Below are positions 10,229-23,500 of a stretch of 64,000 bases of DNA, one piece after another (position 1 is the first letter of the stretch; every line of letters starts with the position of its first letter). The stretch is taken from contig CADWAF010001970.1 in NCBI GenBank assembly GCA_902984215.1, positions 1 to 64,000 of the forward strand, given 5' to 3'. Under the pieces are notes generated by a model. It searched no databases, was not told the DNA's origin, and saw only the letters and a program-made list of their open reading frames with translations. Position numbers and translations under genes: made by a program. Source of the DNA: Willaertia magna. Taxonomy: Eukaryota > Heterolobosea > Eutetramitea > Acrasida > Naegleriidae.

Positions 10229-11249
10229 TTAAAATTTTTTCAAAAATTAAAATTTACAAGTTCCAACTTGAATTATTGTTGTTGTTGAAGGCTTTTTTTT
10301 CAGGCTAAAAAAATTATGAAGCTTTTCGTTTCGTTCTAAATGAATAGAAGGATAACGTTAAATTACTGCAAAAATGAATTTGAGATAACAAAGCAATAAT
10401 AAATAGATTATAAGAGAAAGAATCCAACAATTCAATTTTTAATAGTTGGACAGTTTAAAAATTATATAGTTCGTTTCCTTTTTTCTTTAATTATATCCTG
10501 TTTTTCAAGTTGTTAATAGAAAAGAATAAACGATTACAGTGCTCTTTTGCTGCTTTTAGATAACCTACGTAGACTAATTTTTTTATCCTTTTAATTAAAA
10601 TTTTTTTGCTTGTCGTTCAATCTTTAAAGCGGTATTTTAGGTTAGCCTTAAAAAATCATCAAGTAGGGTATTAATTGTAGATGAAAAAACAAATGAATAG
10701 ATTATAAAAGGTTAAAACGAGGGAGTTTGGTATGGAATTTTTAATAGTAAATTTTAACTGGTGGATTGGAAAGTTATTACATTTTGAATGTTTAAAGAAT
10801 TTGAGCTGACTCAGGAGAACTTTTAGAGGTTTTGAAAAAGATCAAATAATCGTTTAAATTAAAAAACTTATTCATTCCTCCAGTAAGGATACGTTAAAAG
10901 GTTTATTGGGAATTGGCATTGTCAAAGTTTGGTATTGTTTCCATGGTTTGATAATTAACTTAATTGACCATTACAAACAAATAAGAATCATTCCTTACTT
11001 TTGAAACATCATTTCTTGCCTTTTGACACTATTTATATCAATTAAATTAAACAATTAACAATACATCATCTAATTCTTGTAATAGTACATCAATTAGATA
11101 ATTTTCATAATAATTATCAGAACCAAAAGCCTTGTGACTATCATATTTGGTGTTCTTCCCAGAAATAAAACCCTACAAAATTACTCCTTTGAGATCAAAT
11201 TTTGAATGTGAGAAAAAAAAAGATTTTTAAAAAAAATATCAAAAATAAA
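10229..11249. other. Divergent intergenic region between phosphatase and PDHB genes
   Basis: About 1 kb separating a minus-strand gene from a plus-strand gene, so it should carry both promoters. Base composition is slightly less A+T-biased than other gaps. I find no ORF, tRNA or strong repeat in it. Confidence 0.5.
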
Positions 11250-12509
11250 ATGAAAAACTTAAGAACCGTATCATCTTTAAAGAAAACAACTTCCGTCTTA
11301 CTTGGAAATAACAATAAATCCATCTTTTTTAACACAACTCAAAGAAATTTTTCTAAGAATGTTACAAATAATATTTCAGTATGTATTTATTTATTTCAAA
11401 AATTAACCTTTTTCACATTTCTTCTTCTTTGTCATCGTCGCCGTTATCCTTGTTAACAATAATAATAATATAACAACATAATAATAACAAATTGTACATT
11501 AAAAAAACAGGTCACCAACAGAGAAGCACTTAATAAAGCATTAGATGAAGAATTAGCAAGAGATGAAAAAGTTGTAATTTTAGGAGAAGAAGTTGCTCAA
11601 TACAATGGAGCCTACAAAATCACTAAAGGCTTATATGATAAATATGGTGGAAGTAGAGTAATTGATACTCCAATTACCGAAATGGGTTTCACTGGTTTAG
11701 CAGTAGGTGCAGCTTTAGGAGGAATGAAACCAATTGTTGAGTTTATGACTTTTAACTTTGCAATGCAAGCTATTGATCATATTGTTAATAGTGCAGCAAA
11801 AGGACATTATATGAGTGCAGGTCAATTAAAGTGTCCAATAGTCTTTCGTGGTGCTAATGGAGCTCCTCCTGGAGTTGCAGCTCAACATACTCAAGACTTT
11901 TCAGCATGGTATGGTTCAGTTCCTGGATTAAAAGTACTTTGTCCATATAGTGCAGAAGATTATAAAGGTTTAATGAAATCCGCAATAAGAGATCCTAATC
12001 CAACTGTATTCTTAGAAAGTGAAGTTCTATATGGTCAAGCCTTTGATCTTCCAGAAAGTATTTTGAATGATAAAGAGTTTTTAGTTCCAATCGGTAAATC
12101 TAAGGTAGAACGTCAAGGAAAGGATGTTACTATTGTTGGTTATGGTCGTGTTTTAAATGCAGTATTTGCAGCTGCTGAACAACTTGAAAAACAAGGTATT
12201 ACTGTTGAGATTATTAATTTACGTACTATTCGTCCTTTAGATATGGAACCAATTATTGAATCTATTAAGAAAACTAACCACTTAATTACATGTGAAGATG
12301 GTTGGGCTCAACATGGTGTGGGTGCTGAGATTATTGCTCGCGTAATGGAATCTGAAGCTTTCGATCATTTAGATGCCCCTGCTTATAGAGTTGCAGGTGC
12401 TGACGTACCAATGCCTTATGCCCCAAACCTTGAACAAGCAGCTTTACCAGAACCTGAAACTGTTGTTTCTGCTGTACAAAAAGTTTTATATCGTTCAAAG
12501 AAGAATTAA
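11250..12509 (+). CDS. PDHB: Pyruvate dehydrogenase E1 component subunit beta, mitochondrial
   Basis: Exons 11250-11378 and 11511-12509 join across a 132-nt GTATGT...AACAG intron, giving 375 aa. Residues 1 to about 40 are basic, hydroxyl-rich and lack acids, as expected for a mitochondrial presequence. The mature part begins [20 protein letters not shown] and follows E1-beta throughout: [72 protein letters not shown], and the carboxyl transketolase domain with [13 protein letters not shown]. With E1-alpha, E1-beta forms the thiamine-diphosphate enzyme that decarboxylates pyruvate for acetyl-CoA. Length is normal. An in-frame ATG at 11202 would add 16 basic residues; I prefer 11250 but cannot exclude it. 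Confidence 0.95.
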
Positions 12510-12748
12510 GTTATTTATTAAATAATTAATTTCACATTTAAAGTTGTTTCTTCTTTCTTTGTAACCTTACTTACCATAAACAATCAAATAATTAACTGGT
12601 AAACTAAATTCCCTTATTGTTAGCCTTTTACTTCTATTCGCAACTAATACTATAGATGTAATAAATTGTCTCATCAAAAAATTGTAGATTTTATGTGATT
12701 TGCTTTTTAAACCTAACCCGTCAATGCAAGTTCAAAACAAACAAAAAA

Positions 12749-14060
12749 ATGGGACAAAACGTAAGTACTTAGTTAATGATTGTGATTAAATTTTTTACTG
12801 ATTGATGTCTGTCTCTGTTAACTCTTGTTGATGTGGTGATATTAGGCTGTTAGTTGTGTTGAATTGGAAAGTAATAAAGAATTAACTGGTCATACTAAAG
12901 CAATTTCTACATTACAATATTTCAATGGTAAATTATACAGTGGCTCTCACGATGCAACTTTAAGACAATGGTAAGTGTCATTAATCAATTATTCACATCA
13001 TTTAAACCTTCTATTCCACTAACAAAACAAACAAACAAACAAACAAATAAACAAACAAAACAAACATATATTAATAAAAAATAGGGACCCATCAGGTACA
13101 TGTCTCTACGTATTTAAAGGACATTCCAAATTCATCTCAGCTATGATTACAAGTACCGACGGTATCATCTACACAGGTTCCGATGATGGTGAAATTAGAT
13201 GTTTTGCAGCTGAGCGCCAAGTTCTTTTACATATTATGAAAGGCCACACGAAAACGATAAGTTCCCTTACATTACATAAAAAATATCTTTACAGCGGTAG
13301 TTTCGATTCCGATATTCGTAAATGGGATTGCGAGACTGGGGAATGCGTACAAGTCTTTAAGGGTCATACTGATATTGTTACAGGTATCGTTGTTAAAGGA
13401 GATTATATTTATTCTGCATCTGCTGATAAAACTATTAAGAAATGGAATACTGAGGATGGTACTTTATTATTAACTTTTAATGGTCATACAAGTTGGGTTA
13501 TGGATCTTTGTATTATGGAAGATGGTTTTCATATGTATACTTGTTCTCAAGATAAAACGATAAGAAAATGGAATTGTACTACAGGTAAATTAATGAATGT
13601 TATTGAGGATGCTAAAGATTGCGTTTCTCGTATTGTTGTTTCTAAGAATGCTGATGATTCTGGGGCAACTCACTTGCTATCAGCCTCATGGGATGGTATC
13701 ATTAGGGAATATAGTGTAGATGATGGAGATCAATTAGTTAGAGAGTTAAAGGGACATTCAACCAAGATTAAGAATATTATGGTTAAGGGTAGAATCTTAA
13801 TTTCAGGAGGTGATGATAATGACGTTAGAATTTGGGATTTAAAACATGGAAAAACAGTTTGTATTTTAAAGGTTAGAAAACCATTTACTAGTATTTGTAG
13901 AGGTAAAACTAATAATGTTCTTTATGTTGCAACTAAGGCTGGTTCAATTAAGGAATTTGCTTTAGATTCATCTAAGAATAAGAAGTTTGATGGATTGACT
14001 GAAGATCTTGATCAAGATCAAACACAAACTCACTATTCTGAAGCTGCTGTTTCAGTTTAG
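12749..14060 (+). CDS. WD40-repeat protein, 370 aa, three exons
   Basis: Exon 1 is only 12 nt (12749-12760, MGQN). Exon 2 is 12846-12970 and exon 3 is 13085-14060. Both introns (85 and 114 nt) start GTAAGT and end TAG, and the second splits a Trp codon that rebuilds the RQWD of a WD repeat. Seven to eight WD blades are visible, with many GH...WD signatures (KGHTKTISSL, IRKWDCETGE, KGHTDIVTG, IKKWNTEDG, IRIWDLKHG-like ends). The protein is essentially all propeller, so it is likely a scaffold. The family is too broad to assign a pathway. The second residue is Gly, but the following residues do not fit the myristoylation consensus well. The second intron contains an AAAC/AAAT-rich simple repeat at 13021-13060. 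Confidence 0.85.
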
Positions 14061-14519
14061 TTTTACTTATTTACAATAAAATTTTAAAGTGTTTGCTTTA
14101 TTAATAAATAACAAAATATAACATTAATTGTACTTTAATTATTTTTATTTACAGTTAAGTAAATTTTTTAAATTCTTTATAAAATCAAATATTTTTAATA
14201 GATAAAAGATAAAAAATACAGCATGTTAGAATTTTTATTGTAATATTTATTTAGTAATTAAAGAATAAAGTATAATAATTAGATTTTTTTTATTTAATGT
14301 TTTTATTTTTAATATAAGTTAACTAATAAATAACATAATTTTTTTTACTCCATATTTTAATATTTTAAAATAGAAAAAAAATATTAAAATATGGATGAGT
14401 TTAATCTTTTGAAATATTTTTTTATTTTTTGCTGTTATTTTGTAAAACAGTATAAATTAACGAGAAATTTTACGAATGTCGCACAGACTTATTGTTAGAA
14501 TTAATTTCTGTAGTAGTAA
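14061..14519. other. Convergent intergenic region, A+T-rich
   Basis: About 460 bases between the 3' ends of the plus-strand WD40 gene and the minus-strand giant gene. It contains a long inverted repeat (listed separately) and otherwise A/T simple sequence. No gene is seen. Confidence 0.5.
14350..14394. repeat. Perfect 17-bp inverted repeat with 11-nt loop
   Basis: CCATATTTTAATATTTT at 14350-14366 pairs perfectly with its reverse complement at 14378-14394. It lies between two convergent 3' ends, so a hairpin could form in either 3' untranslated region or mark a terminator. It could also be the footprint of a small inverted-repeat element. A+T-rich hairpins arise by chance, but 17 perfect pairs including a GG/CC clamp is longer than usual. 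Confidence 0.6.
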
Positions 14520-17500
14520 TTATTCTGTAATAATATCTTCCTTCTTACTTTCTTCCTTACTGTAGACAAGCGATGATTGTGTTGCAGTAACTCCCTCATT
14601 TAATTCTTCTTCCTTGTCATTATCATTACCATCCTCTCTCCTTAATTGTTCAATTTCTTCTTCATCTTCTGAGGCACTACTACCTTTCTTTTTCGTTAAA
14701 TAATTCTTCTTAAACTTTACTAATTGTCTCTTAATTGCCTTCTTCTTCTTATCTATTCTTTCTTTACTAAATAAATTATCTAAAATATCATTAATTGAAT
14801 TAGCTCTATCTTCATCTGAACTTTCATCTTGTCCTTCTTCTTCAAAGAATGGTAAATTAAATTGAACATGATAAATCTTCATTTCTAATTGTTCATAATC
14901 AAATTGATTTTGTTCATTTAATGGATTTTGTAAAACTATCCAATCATCTTTCTCTTCATATTTTACAATTAATTTTCTTAATTGATTTTCTGTAATTATC
15001 CACTTGTCATTTTCCTCTTTCTTTTCTCTCAATCTATTATTATTGCCTAAATTTAAATCCATCATTAAATGATCATTATTATACCAATCTTCTTCTTTAA
15101 ATTGCATTAACTCTTCTTGTATAACTCTACAATATTCATTCTCAATAATAATCCATGGATTATTATCATTTTCATTCCCTTCATCTAAATCTTCAATTAT
15201 TGTTTTTGTACTTTTAGTAAATAAATTACTTTCATATTCTTTTAAATGTTTTTTTGCTTGTTCTTCACCAAATTTTGAAATTAAAGTTTGTCTTAATTTT
15301 CTCTTTTTTGTTCTTTCAGTTCTTAATCTTGTTAGAACATCATGTAATGCCATTAAACAAACGAAAATGATAGATACGATAATTACAATAACTGCAATCC
15401 AAACGGCTGCGGTTTCTATCCATGGTGCTGGGAATGATTTAACAAAGAATAATAAACCAAAGAATAAAACAACTAATGTTGCCATTAATACGAAATATTC
15501 CATAATCTTTCAAAATAATATTAATAATTATAAAAATAAATAAATACTTACATTGTGGAATTTATGTTTAAATGGAACAAACCACATTTGTAAAATCATT
15601 GCAATAAAAATGACAGCAATAGCCATTACAATAACAACTAATGGTTTTAAGAAAATATGTAAAATTGAAATAATTAATTTTCTTAAAGTTATAATAGATT
15701 TAAAAATATTTTCTTCTAAAACGTTTGATAATAAATTTTAATCTTTGATAAAAATTTTTATATTGAATCTTTAATTTTGGATCACGTTCTAATAGATAAT
15801 TTTCTTTCATTTTCTTTTCCTTTTTTGTTTTACATTTCTTTAAATTAACTATTTCATTACCATCTTCATCTCTATTTAATTTATTAATTTTATAAACAAA
15901 TGTTTTCTTCATAATGTAAATAGCAACAAAGAATAGAGCACCACCTAAACCAAATATTATGTAAAAGATTATACTTATTGGTAACATTGTCAACCATCTT
16001 TCGTCATTTCCAAAACATAAAATATCTGGAGATGCTTGTAAAGTATAATCACCAGTTGATTGTTTGTTACAAACAAATGTTTGTGATGCATTTGTCATTA
16101 TAAATACAAAACAAAAACTTAAGAATGATGTATATGAATTCATAATCATATTTAAAAATACTCTTAATTCATCTTTTGATTGTTTTTGTTTAAATGACCA
16201 AACTCCAAAGTTTCTCAACCAAATTAAAAAGTTCATAATCATTCTACCAAATTTCTTTAAATACATTTTTGAAGTGTATTTTAATTTTTGTTTTAAAGTC
16301 ATATATTCAAATCTACTATTTTCAACTTTTTCATCATAATCAGGTCTTTCTGTTTCATCTTCATAGGGCGCTAAATATTTCCATTTAATTTTGTGACCAA
16401 TCTTTGATGCAATAAATGATCTTGTTATTCCAATAATATATAATAATATAAAGGCAGCACCAAAATAGAAAGGTAATAAAGAAGTGATTAACCATCTTGT
16501 AAAATATGAAATGTCAGGAATCCAACATTCAGGAGAAACAAATGAAATGTTGAAATTTGTTATACTACTTGCAACAAATACATCTCCCATTGCCCAAGGC
16601 CATTGAATATCAAAACTACTGAACATTGAAATAACTTGTGTATATGAAAAAGCGATGGAGATGGATGCTAAGTGACTGATTTTAATAGAAGAAAATGCTA
16701 AAAAGGCAACGCTTACAATACCAATACCAATTAATAATAATAGAATCTTTAACCATGCATAACTTTCACATTCTTGACAACCATTTCTCCATCTATAATA
16801 ACCTCTTGCACAAACACCACAATTTATACCTGTATAACCATTTGAACAATTATTTAATGTCATTCCACCACATGAGGCATGTGGGAAACATTCATAAAAT
16901 TGATATTCTGTATAAATACTTTCATTTGTATGCCAAAAACCATATTCTGCAATTGGTTTATAAGTTCCAGTATCATTGCAAATTCCACCTGGAGGGCAAG
17001 GTAAACAATAATAATCAAGTGGATTTAAAAACATGACTGCATTATCAACATTTGGATTGTGATAATAATCCTTTAAGCATAAGCATTGCGTTAAATTTGA
17101 TGCTCCTCTATTTTCAGTAATGGAAAATCTTGGACAAAGAGAACAAGCAGTAGAACCTTCATTTTCGTTGTAATAATTTAATTCACAACCAACACATGAA
17201 TAAATTCCACTTGTTGGTTTATATGTTCCAGCTGGACATTTATAACAAATTTCTTTATAAGTATGTGCTGTTTGACCTTTATCACAAGGATAATAAGTCA
17301 TTGTAATGTTATAGTTTTGTGCCTCAAATGAATCACAAGGTAAACCATATACTCCGTACCAATCATTTCTATTATAACTAACACATATTGGAACAGTTCC
17401 AGCTTCGTGAGGTAATATTGGACACTCTACTGAAAAACCATTTGAATTATATTCTACTAGCTTACATTTATCTTCTGAAGAGAATATTGTTCCAAATTTT

Positions 17501-20500
17501 GCATATAAAGTTAAATCCGTTCTATAATTATCAATTAGTAATTTTAATGACATTCTCTGTTGTGTATTAATTAAGGCGTGTGTTGGAACGATAGATGGGG
17601 AGTACTTAACACCCATTCTGGGATTTTCATAATATATTACCTTTGATGGATTTTTAGAAGTTTCATTTCTATTATTAATTAGTGATAGATAAACATTGTT
17701 GACATTATTTGGCATTAAAGGTATTTTACAATAACGTATAGTGGTACTACCGCTGCTACCATCATTATCAATTGGAACAGTAACACTTTCTTGTCCAAAT
17801 ATAAATTCTTTACTGGTAAATAGACAAGCAATTGCTTCATTTAAGTTACTTCCCTCAACTCTTAACAAATAATTATTAATTCTAGGTATAGTATTTGGAG
17901 TGACACTTGTAATAATAACTTCTTGATATCTATCTAAATACTTTGATGAAATTTCTTTATAATCATAATCATTAAAAGTAATTGAAACAATAACACTCAT
18001 TGGGAAATCTAATATTGGTGATTGATGATCTATATCAGTTCCATTAATAAATTGTCCAAATGTCGGCATTTTAAATTTAAGTGATTGTGTGGTAGTATCT
18101 ACTATTATTCCACCATTGAAATCATTTGGTGAATAAGTTTTTTCATAAAATTTTGTTTTCAATTTAATCTTACAATAGTTATTATTGAAGGTGGCAAGTG
18201 GTAAATTTAATCCACCCAGTGTTACAGGTGTTTCTCTAAAAGTATAAAAACCTCTAGAATCTTCTGTAAGGTCATTTCTTAAATATAAAATATTAAAATC
18301 TTCAAATAAATAAAATTCATTTACAATTGAATTATAATTGGTTCCATTATCAAAAGAAATTTGTAAAGATGATTGGAGTGGAACAGAATTTAATTTTTCT
18401 GTTGAAATGATGGTAAATTGAATTTTGTCGGTGGATAGATCATCAATAATAAAACTATTTGTCACATCTATAGTTGTTGGAGTTGTTTCCTTAATACTTT
18501 TTGTTTTTCTTACTATTGGGTTATTAGTTACAAATTGGAGTCTTACATTGGAAATTGGAACTATAGAAAAGGATCCATAAAGAGTGATTGGCTTCTTACT
18601 GGATTTTAACACGTATTTAGGTATAACAGAATTAACATAAGGCTTATTATAAACTGTAATGAAATTAGATAAGTCAAAGTAAAATGGTTTTCTTTCGCCG
18701 CTATTTGTACTAACAATGAATGCCCTCAAAGATAGATAACCTGCAAAGGATGGAGTGAAGGCAGTACAAATTAATGAAAATGAGGCAACTGTACAATTCA
18801 TTTCTGAATGGTAATTGTCATTGTAAACTTCCAAAACCAATTTTTCTTCGCTTCCAAGAGAAATATCACCCAATGTTGGGAAGTTTTTAATTATTAAATT
18901 CTGAATAGTGGTATCGGTTGGAACATAGAGAGGCGATTCAATCGTTACTGGTGCACTATTGGTGGTTAAATCTTTTGCAGTAAGAATAATTTGATTATTG
19001 GTAACATAACTTTTACCATCATCAAAACTGACAGCAATTTTAAATCTTCTTGGAAATTGAATATTTTCGTCATATAATAGTGGTGTTTTAAGTTTTAAGG
19101 TTTTATCGTCAATAAAAGTAATATATTCAATTCCTGGAGTATTTTGGATAATTCTGGTAATGGCATCATCATATAGCGTTATTTTTAATGCTGATGGTGA
19201 CAGTGGTTTAATAAACATATTTCCATAAATAAATATATCCTTATGTTTCTCTCTGTAAAATTCGTAATCACTTAAACTGTAAATATCAACATTATTTTTA
19301 ATAAATAATGAAAATTGTTTTGCTAAAGGCATAACATCTTTTCCATTTAATGTTAGTGTCATAGAAATTGGTAAAAAATTGGAAGCTGTTAAGTTCCAAG
19401 TAAACGTTGTTGGTACGTGGCAACATAAAGTCTTTAATTCTGATAAATAGCAGGATCGTGCCTCAACAGCATAACCAACATTACCATTATTATTAGCACA
19501 TTGTAATTCAGAGGTGTTGGGACATGAATAATAAATAGTAGCATTCTTTACAGTTTGGAAAGTAAATTGATTACTAATTAAATAAATGTATTGGTTATCA
19601 TTATCGGTGCCAGTTAAAATATTTTCTGAAGGTAAAATCTTCTCAATTATTGGCACATCATATAAAGTTATTTTACCAAACAAAGTAAATGCTCGTTGAT
19701 TATTTATATATAAATCTACTCCAAAATCATTTGGTAATATTGATGACGTTAATTTTGAATCAAATAAATTATTATTTAATAAAAATTGAATATCACCTTG
19801 TAAATTTAAGTCATACGTGTCATTGTAAAGTAGTGATAAATATTTTCCTTTATAATTCATCTTAAAGTCATATTTATAATCTACAATATTACTAAATTTA
19901 GTTGGGTAAACTATTGGAATTTTACTTTGAATTAAACTATTAGAATTGATAGGTACTGAATAATATAAATTGTCCTTGTTGTTAAATATTAATTTATCAA
20001 TAGCAAAAATTGTGGAATCAACATTACTCAATAAAATCTTTGTAGTTGTTTGTGGAAGATAAAATCCAAATCTCGCTTTTATATGTTCTTCCTTATTACT
20101 ATTAACAACAATTGAACTGGAATAAATTATAATATCTCCTTCCTCTTTGTAAAAAGTAGAAGAGTAGGTATTCTTTCCAATAGAACTTTCAATTTCCAAA
20201 TAGTATTCCATTTGGTTGATTTGTTGATTTATCAATCTATTGAATTGATGATAAATTTTCTTTTTTTCTTTTTCCCTGAAAGGAAGAATGAACGGATACA
20301 GTTTTGTAAAATCTAATTTTTCGTAATATAATACTGGGGTTAATGCATATGACAAACTTTCTCCAGATCTAGTATCTGTAATAATTACTTTAGTATGAAT
20401 ATAATCAGGAATTTGATTGAGTTTAGGTTGACTAAAGACACAACTTAAAGTAGTAGCATACAAAGTATTACATTGCAAATCAATCGTTGTAGAATTTTCA

Positions 20501-23500
20501 TTTTGTACATAAATAGTGAAAGGCATGTTTGAAGGAATAAAGTAGTTTGTTGCAATTGGAATATTTAAGTTATTAACATCCAACAATAAATTACTGGTAC
20601 TATTAGTAATGTTAAATTGGAGTGGTGTGTAAATTGTTTGAAAAGAAATTAAGTTTTGACTTCCAATGAAAGTACCTAAAATATCTGTATCATTACTTAA
20701 AATATATGATAATGAAATATCAATTAAAGTGAATTGATTATTTGACTTGAAAATAGCAATGTCACATTTCACACTAGATGTTGTAATATCATAAGCAGGA
20801 GTAATACGTTTATCAACACTTCCTTGAACTGAATAAGAACAATAAATATCTTTTGTTAATACATTTGAATTAGTAAGGTAAACTGTTTGATTAGAATAAA
20901 AAGTCAACTGGTTATCAAAATAGTGAATATTAATATCTTGTATAAATGGATAAGTTCTAATTAAAGTATTTCTATTATAGAAAGGTATCCTAATATAATG
21001 GGATGTAATGTCTACTACATTATTTAATATTTCATTATTTGATGATAATGAGGAATTATAAACCACAAATTTAACGTTTATAAAATCAGCTGTCGTGGTT
21101 TTTGATATGGAACATATTGTATATTCATTTGTAATTTCTATAGGTTTATAAAATGGAAAATAGTTGGATCCTTCAAAACCAGATGCTACACTGCACATTA
21201 CAACAACTTGGGTGATTGAACTGTTAAACACTTGCAAAGTTGTTGAAGTTATCATTGGAGATAACAATAGTTTCACTTTTGAGGAAGTAATACCAACTAA
21301 TGCATACGGTCTAACTTCATTAATTGATACCTTTTCAACAAAAATAACCTCTAAAGCATTATTTGAAATTTGGAATTCACCTTGATAAACTTTTTGATTA
21401 ACAAGCCAAATAGAAATAAATTTTGTTTCAGCAACAATTGAACTAATATTACACATAAATGTATTTTTCGAATTGTCAACTAAAATTGTTTCAAATATCA
21501 TACCATCATTTGTTTTACAAACAACAAAAGATAAATGCTCTTCCAATAAGTTCTTGTCAAATGAAAAGTAAATACTTTGTGTTTGTAATTGGTCTTTCTC
21601 AATATAAAATAATGTTTTTGAATTTAAGAAATTTACATTTCTTCTATTTACAAAATAGAGATATTGTTTTTGATTAACTTCAATCCAATTGTTTTGAGTA
21701 AATAAAAAGGGACTATAAAAGTATAATTGGGTTTCATAAAAACCTTCCTCACTAATTTTGGATTGAATTGTTAAAGAAACATTATTTATAATATTGGAGA
21801 AGGAAATAATATTTGGATATGGGTCATTTTCATCTTTTCTAATTACTAAAGAAAACTGTGAGGCATCTTTTGTTGTGAAATTGGAAGAAGTAACCAAAAC
21901 TAAATTGGTTAATTTGTCAACTTGTTGATTGGTGGTAGGGTAGATTTGTTCTAAGATATAACTTGGAACTCGATAATAAAGTACATATTGAGTAGCAAGT
22001 TCTTTCACTCCATATTGTACAATATAATTAGTAAATATTGGTATATTAGAACTATCAGAAACGATAGGCGTAGAACAATTTAGTGTACCATCAACAGGAG
22101 TACAACCAAAAGTAATTTCTGGGTATTCCTTAAAGAACATCTTTTTTCCAATATCTTCTACAGGGTTGTATGTGTGACCTAAAAGTAAAACATATTCTCC
22201 ACCGGTTGTAAGACCATAGTTTGGTTCGTGATAAAAACCATCAAGGAAAGTGAATGTTGCTGTTTGTGTAGCTGTTAAGTTGACTCCATTAATTTCCATA
22301 ATTATTGAAACATATAGAGAAGCGGGTACAGTAGAGTAGGATGAAAAACTTGGTGGGAATGATTCAATAAGCTTATTCGTTAAATATCCAGTTACGCTAT
22401 GATTACTACGAATGTAATAATTAACAGGAATATCATAATTAATATTAGCTTGTTGTTTCAACCTTAAATCACTATTTAAAACAATGTTAATTGTTCTGTT
22501 AATAGTTGTGACAATTGGAGATGTTTGTAAATTATAGTATCCTACCAAATACAGTGGTAAATTATTTGAACTTAATTCAAAGGAATAAACAGCACTACCT
22601 TTTGTTAGTTGTTCAACATACCAAATAGAAACTTTTCCTTTTCCAATAAAATAGCTATTCGCTTTAATGCTACAATTATAAAAAGTGGATCCAGCTTCAT
22701 ATTTCCAAAATTGTGTTATTGTTTCTAAGGTTTCCACTAATCCTGACAGGGATTGATATGCCTCCACTACACACTTAATGTTTTGGGCGTCCTTAATACT
22801 AACTGGTATTTCACCATTTATTCTAATGGAAACCATTTTACTATCTGTATTTTTCATTATTGGCTCTTCTCCATTTCCTCCAAATAAACCATAAGAAATA
22901 GTTTGTTTATCTAAAATATAAATGATTGGATTATTTGTATTTAATGTTAAATTACTATAAGAAAAAGAAGGAATACTCAAATAGGAAGATATACTGGTAA
23001 AAGCACTTGAAAAATCTGTAAATAGAACTTTACAAGCCATAGTATTGGTTGTCCCTGCTGGAATGGTTCCCAAATAGGATTTTTCATCTATTAAACAATT
23101 AATGCTTTTATCATAGGCATCTAAAGAAATATCTAAAGTTTTGTTACTGAATTGAATTTCAATAGTAACTTCATCTTGACGAAAAACTGCAGTAGGGAAT
23201 ACAGATATAGAGGAAGGAATATAGAGAATGAACGGTTTGTTAATTTTTGTCAAGAAATTACCATTATATAATAAATAAGGATACGCTAATTGAATTCCTC
23301 TTCTAAGTATGGTTGTATCGCCAATATCTGGGTATACAATTCCCTTTGTACAATTTACAATTCCTAGAATTCTATCAATAGTACAAGGAAAAGTATTGAA
23401 ACCAATATCTGTGATAGTGTCATATAATTTTAATTGTAAATTTCCATTTCTGTATTTGTTAGGGATAAAATAATTAAAGATGGAACTGTTAGAATAATAT

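Noticed and set aside
12749..12760. N-myristoylation of the WD40 protein (MGQN start)
   Set aside because: The residue five places after the initiator Gly is Val, which does not fit the usual small or hydroxyl requirement.
13021..13065. AAAC/AAAT simple repeat as a regulatory array
   Set aside because: It lies inside an intron of the WD40 gene and looks like ordinary simple sequence.
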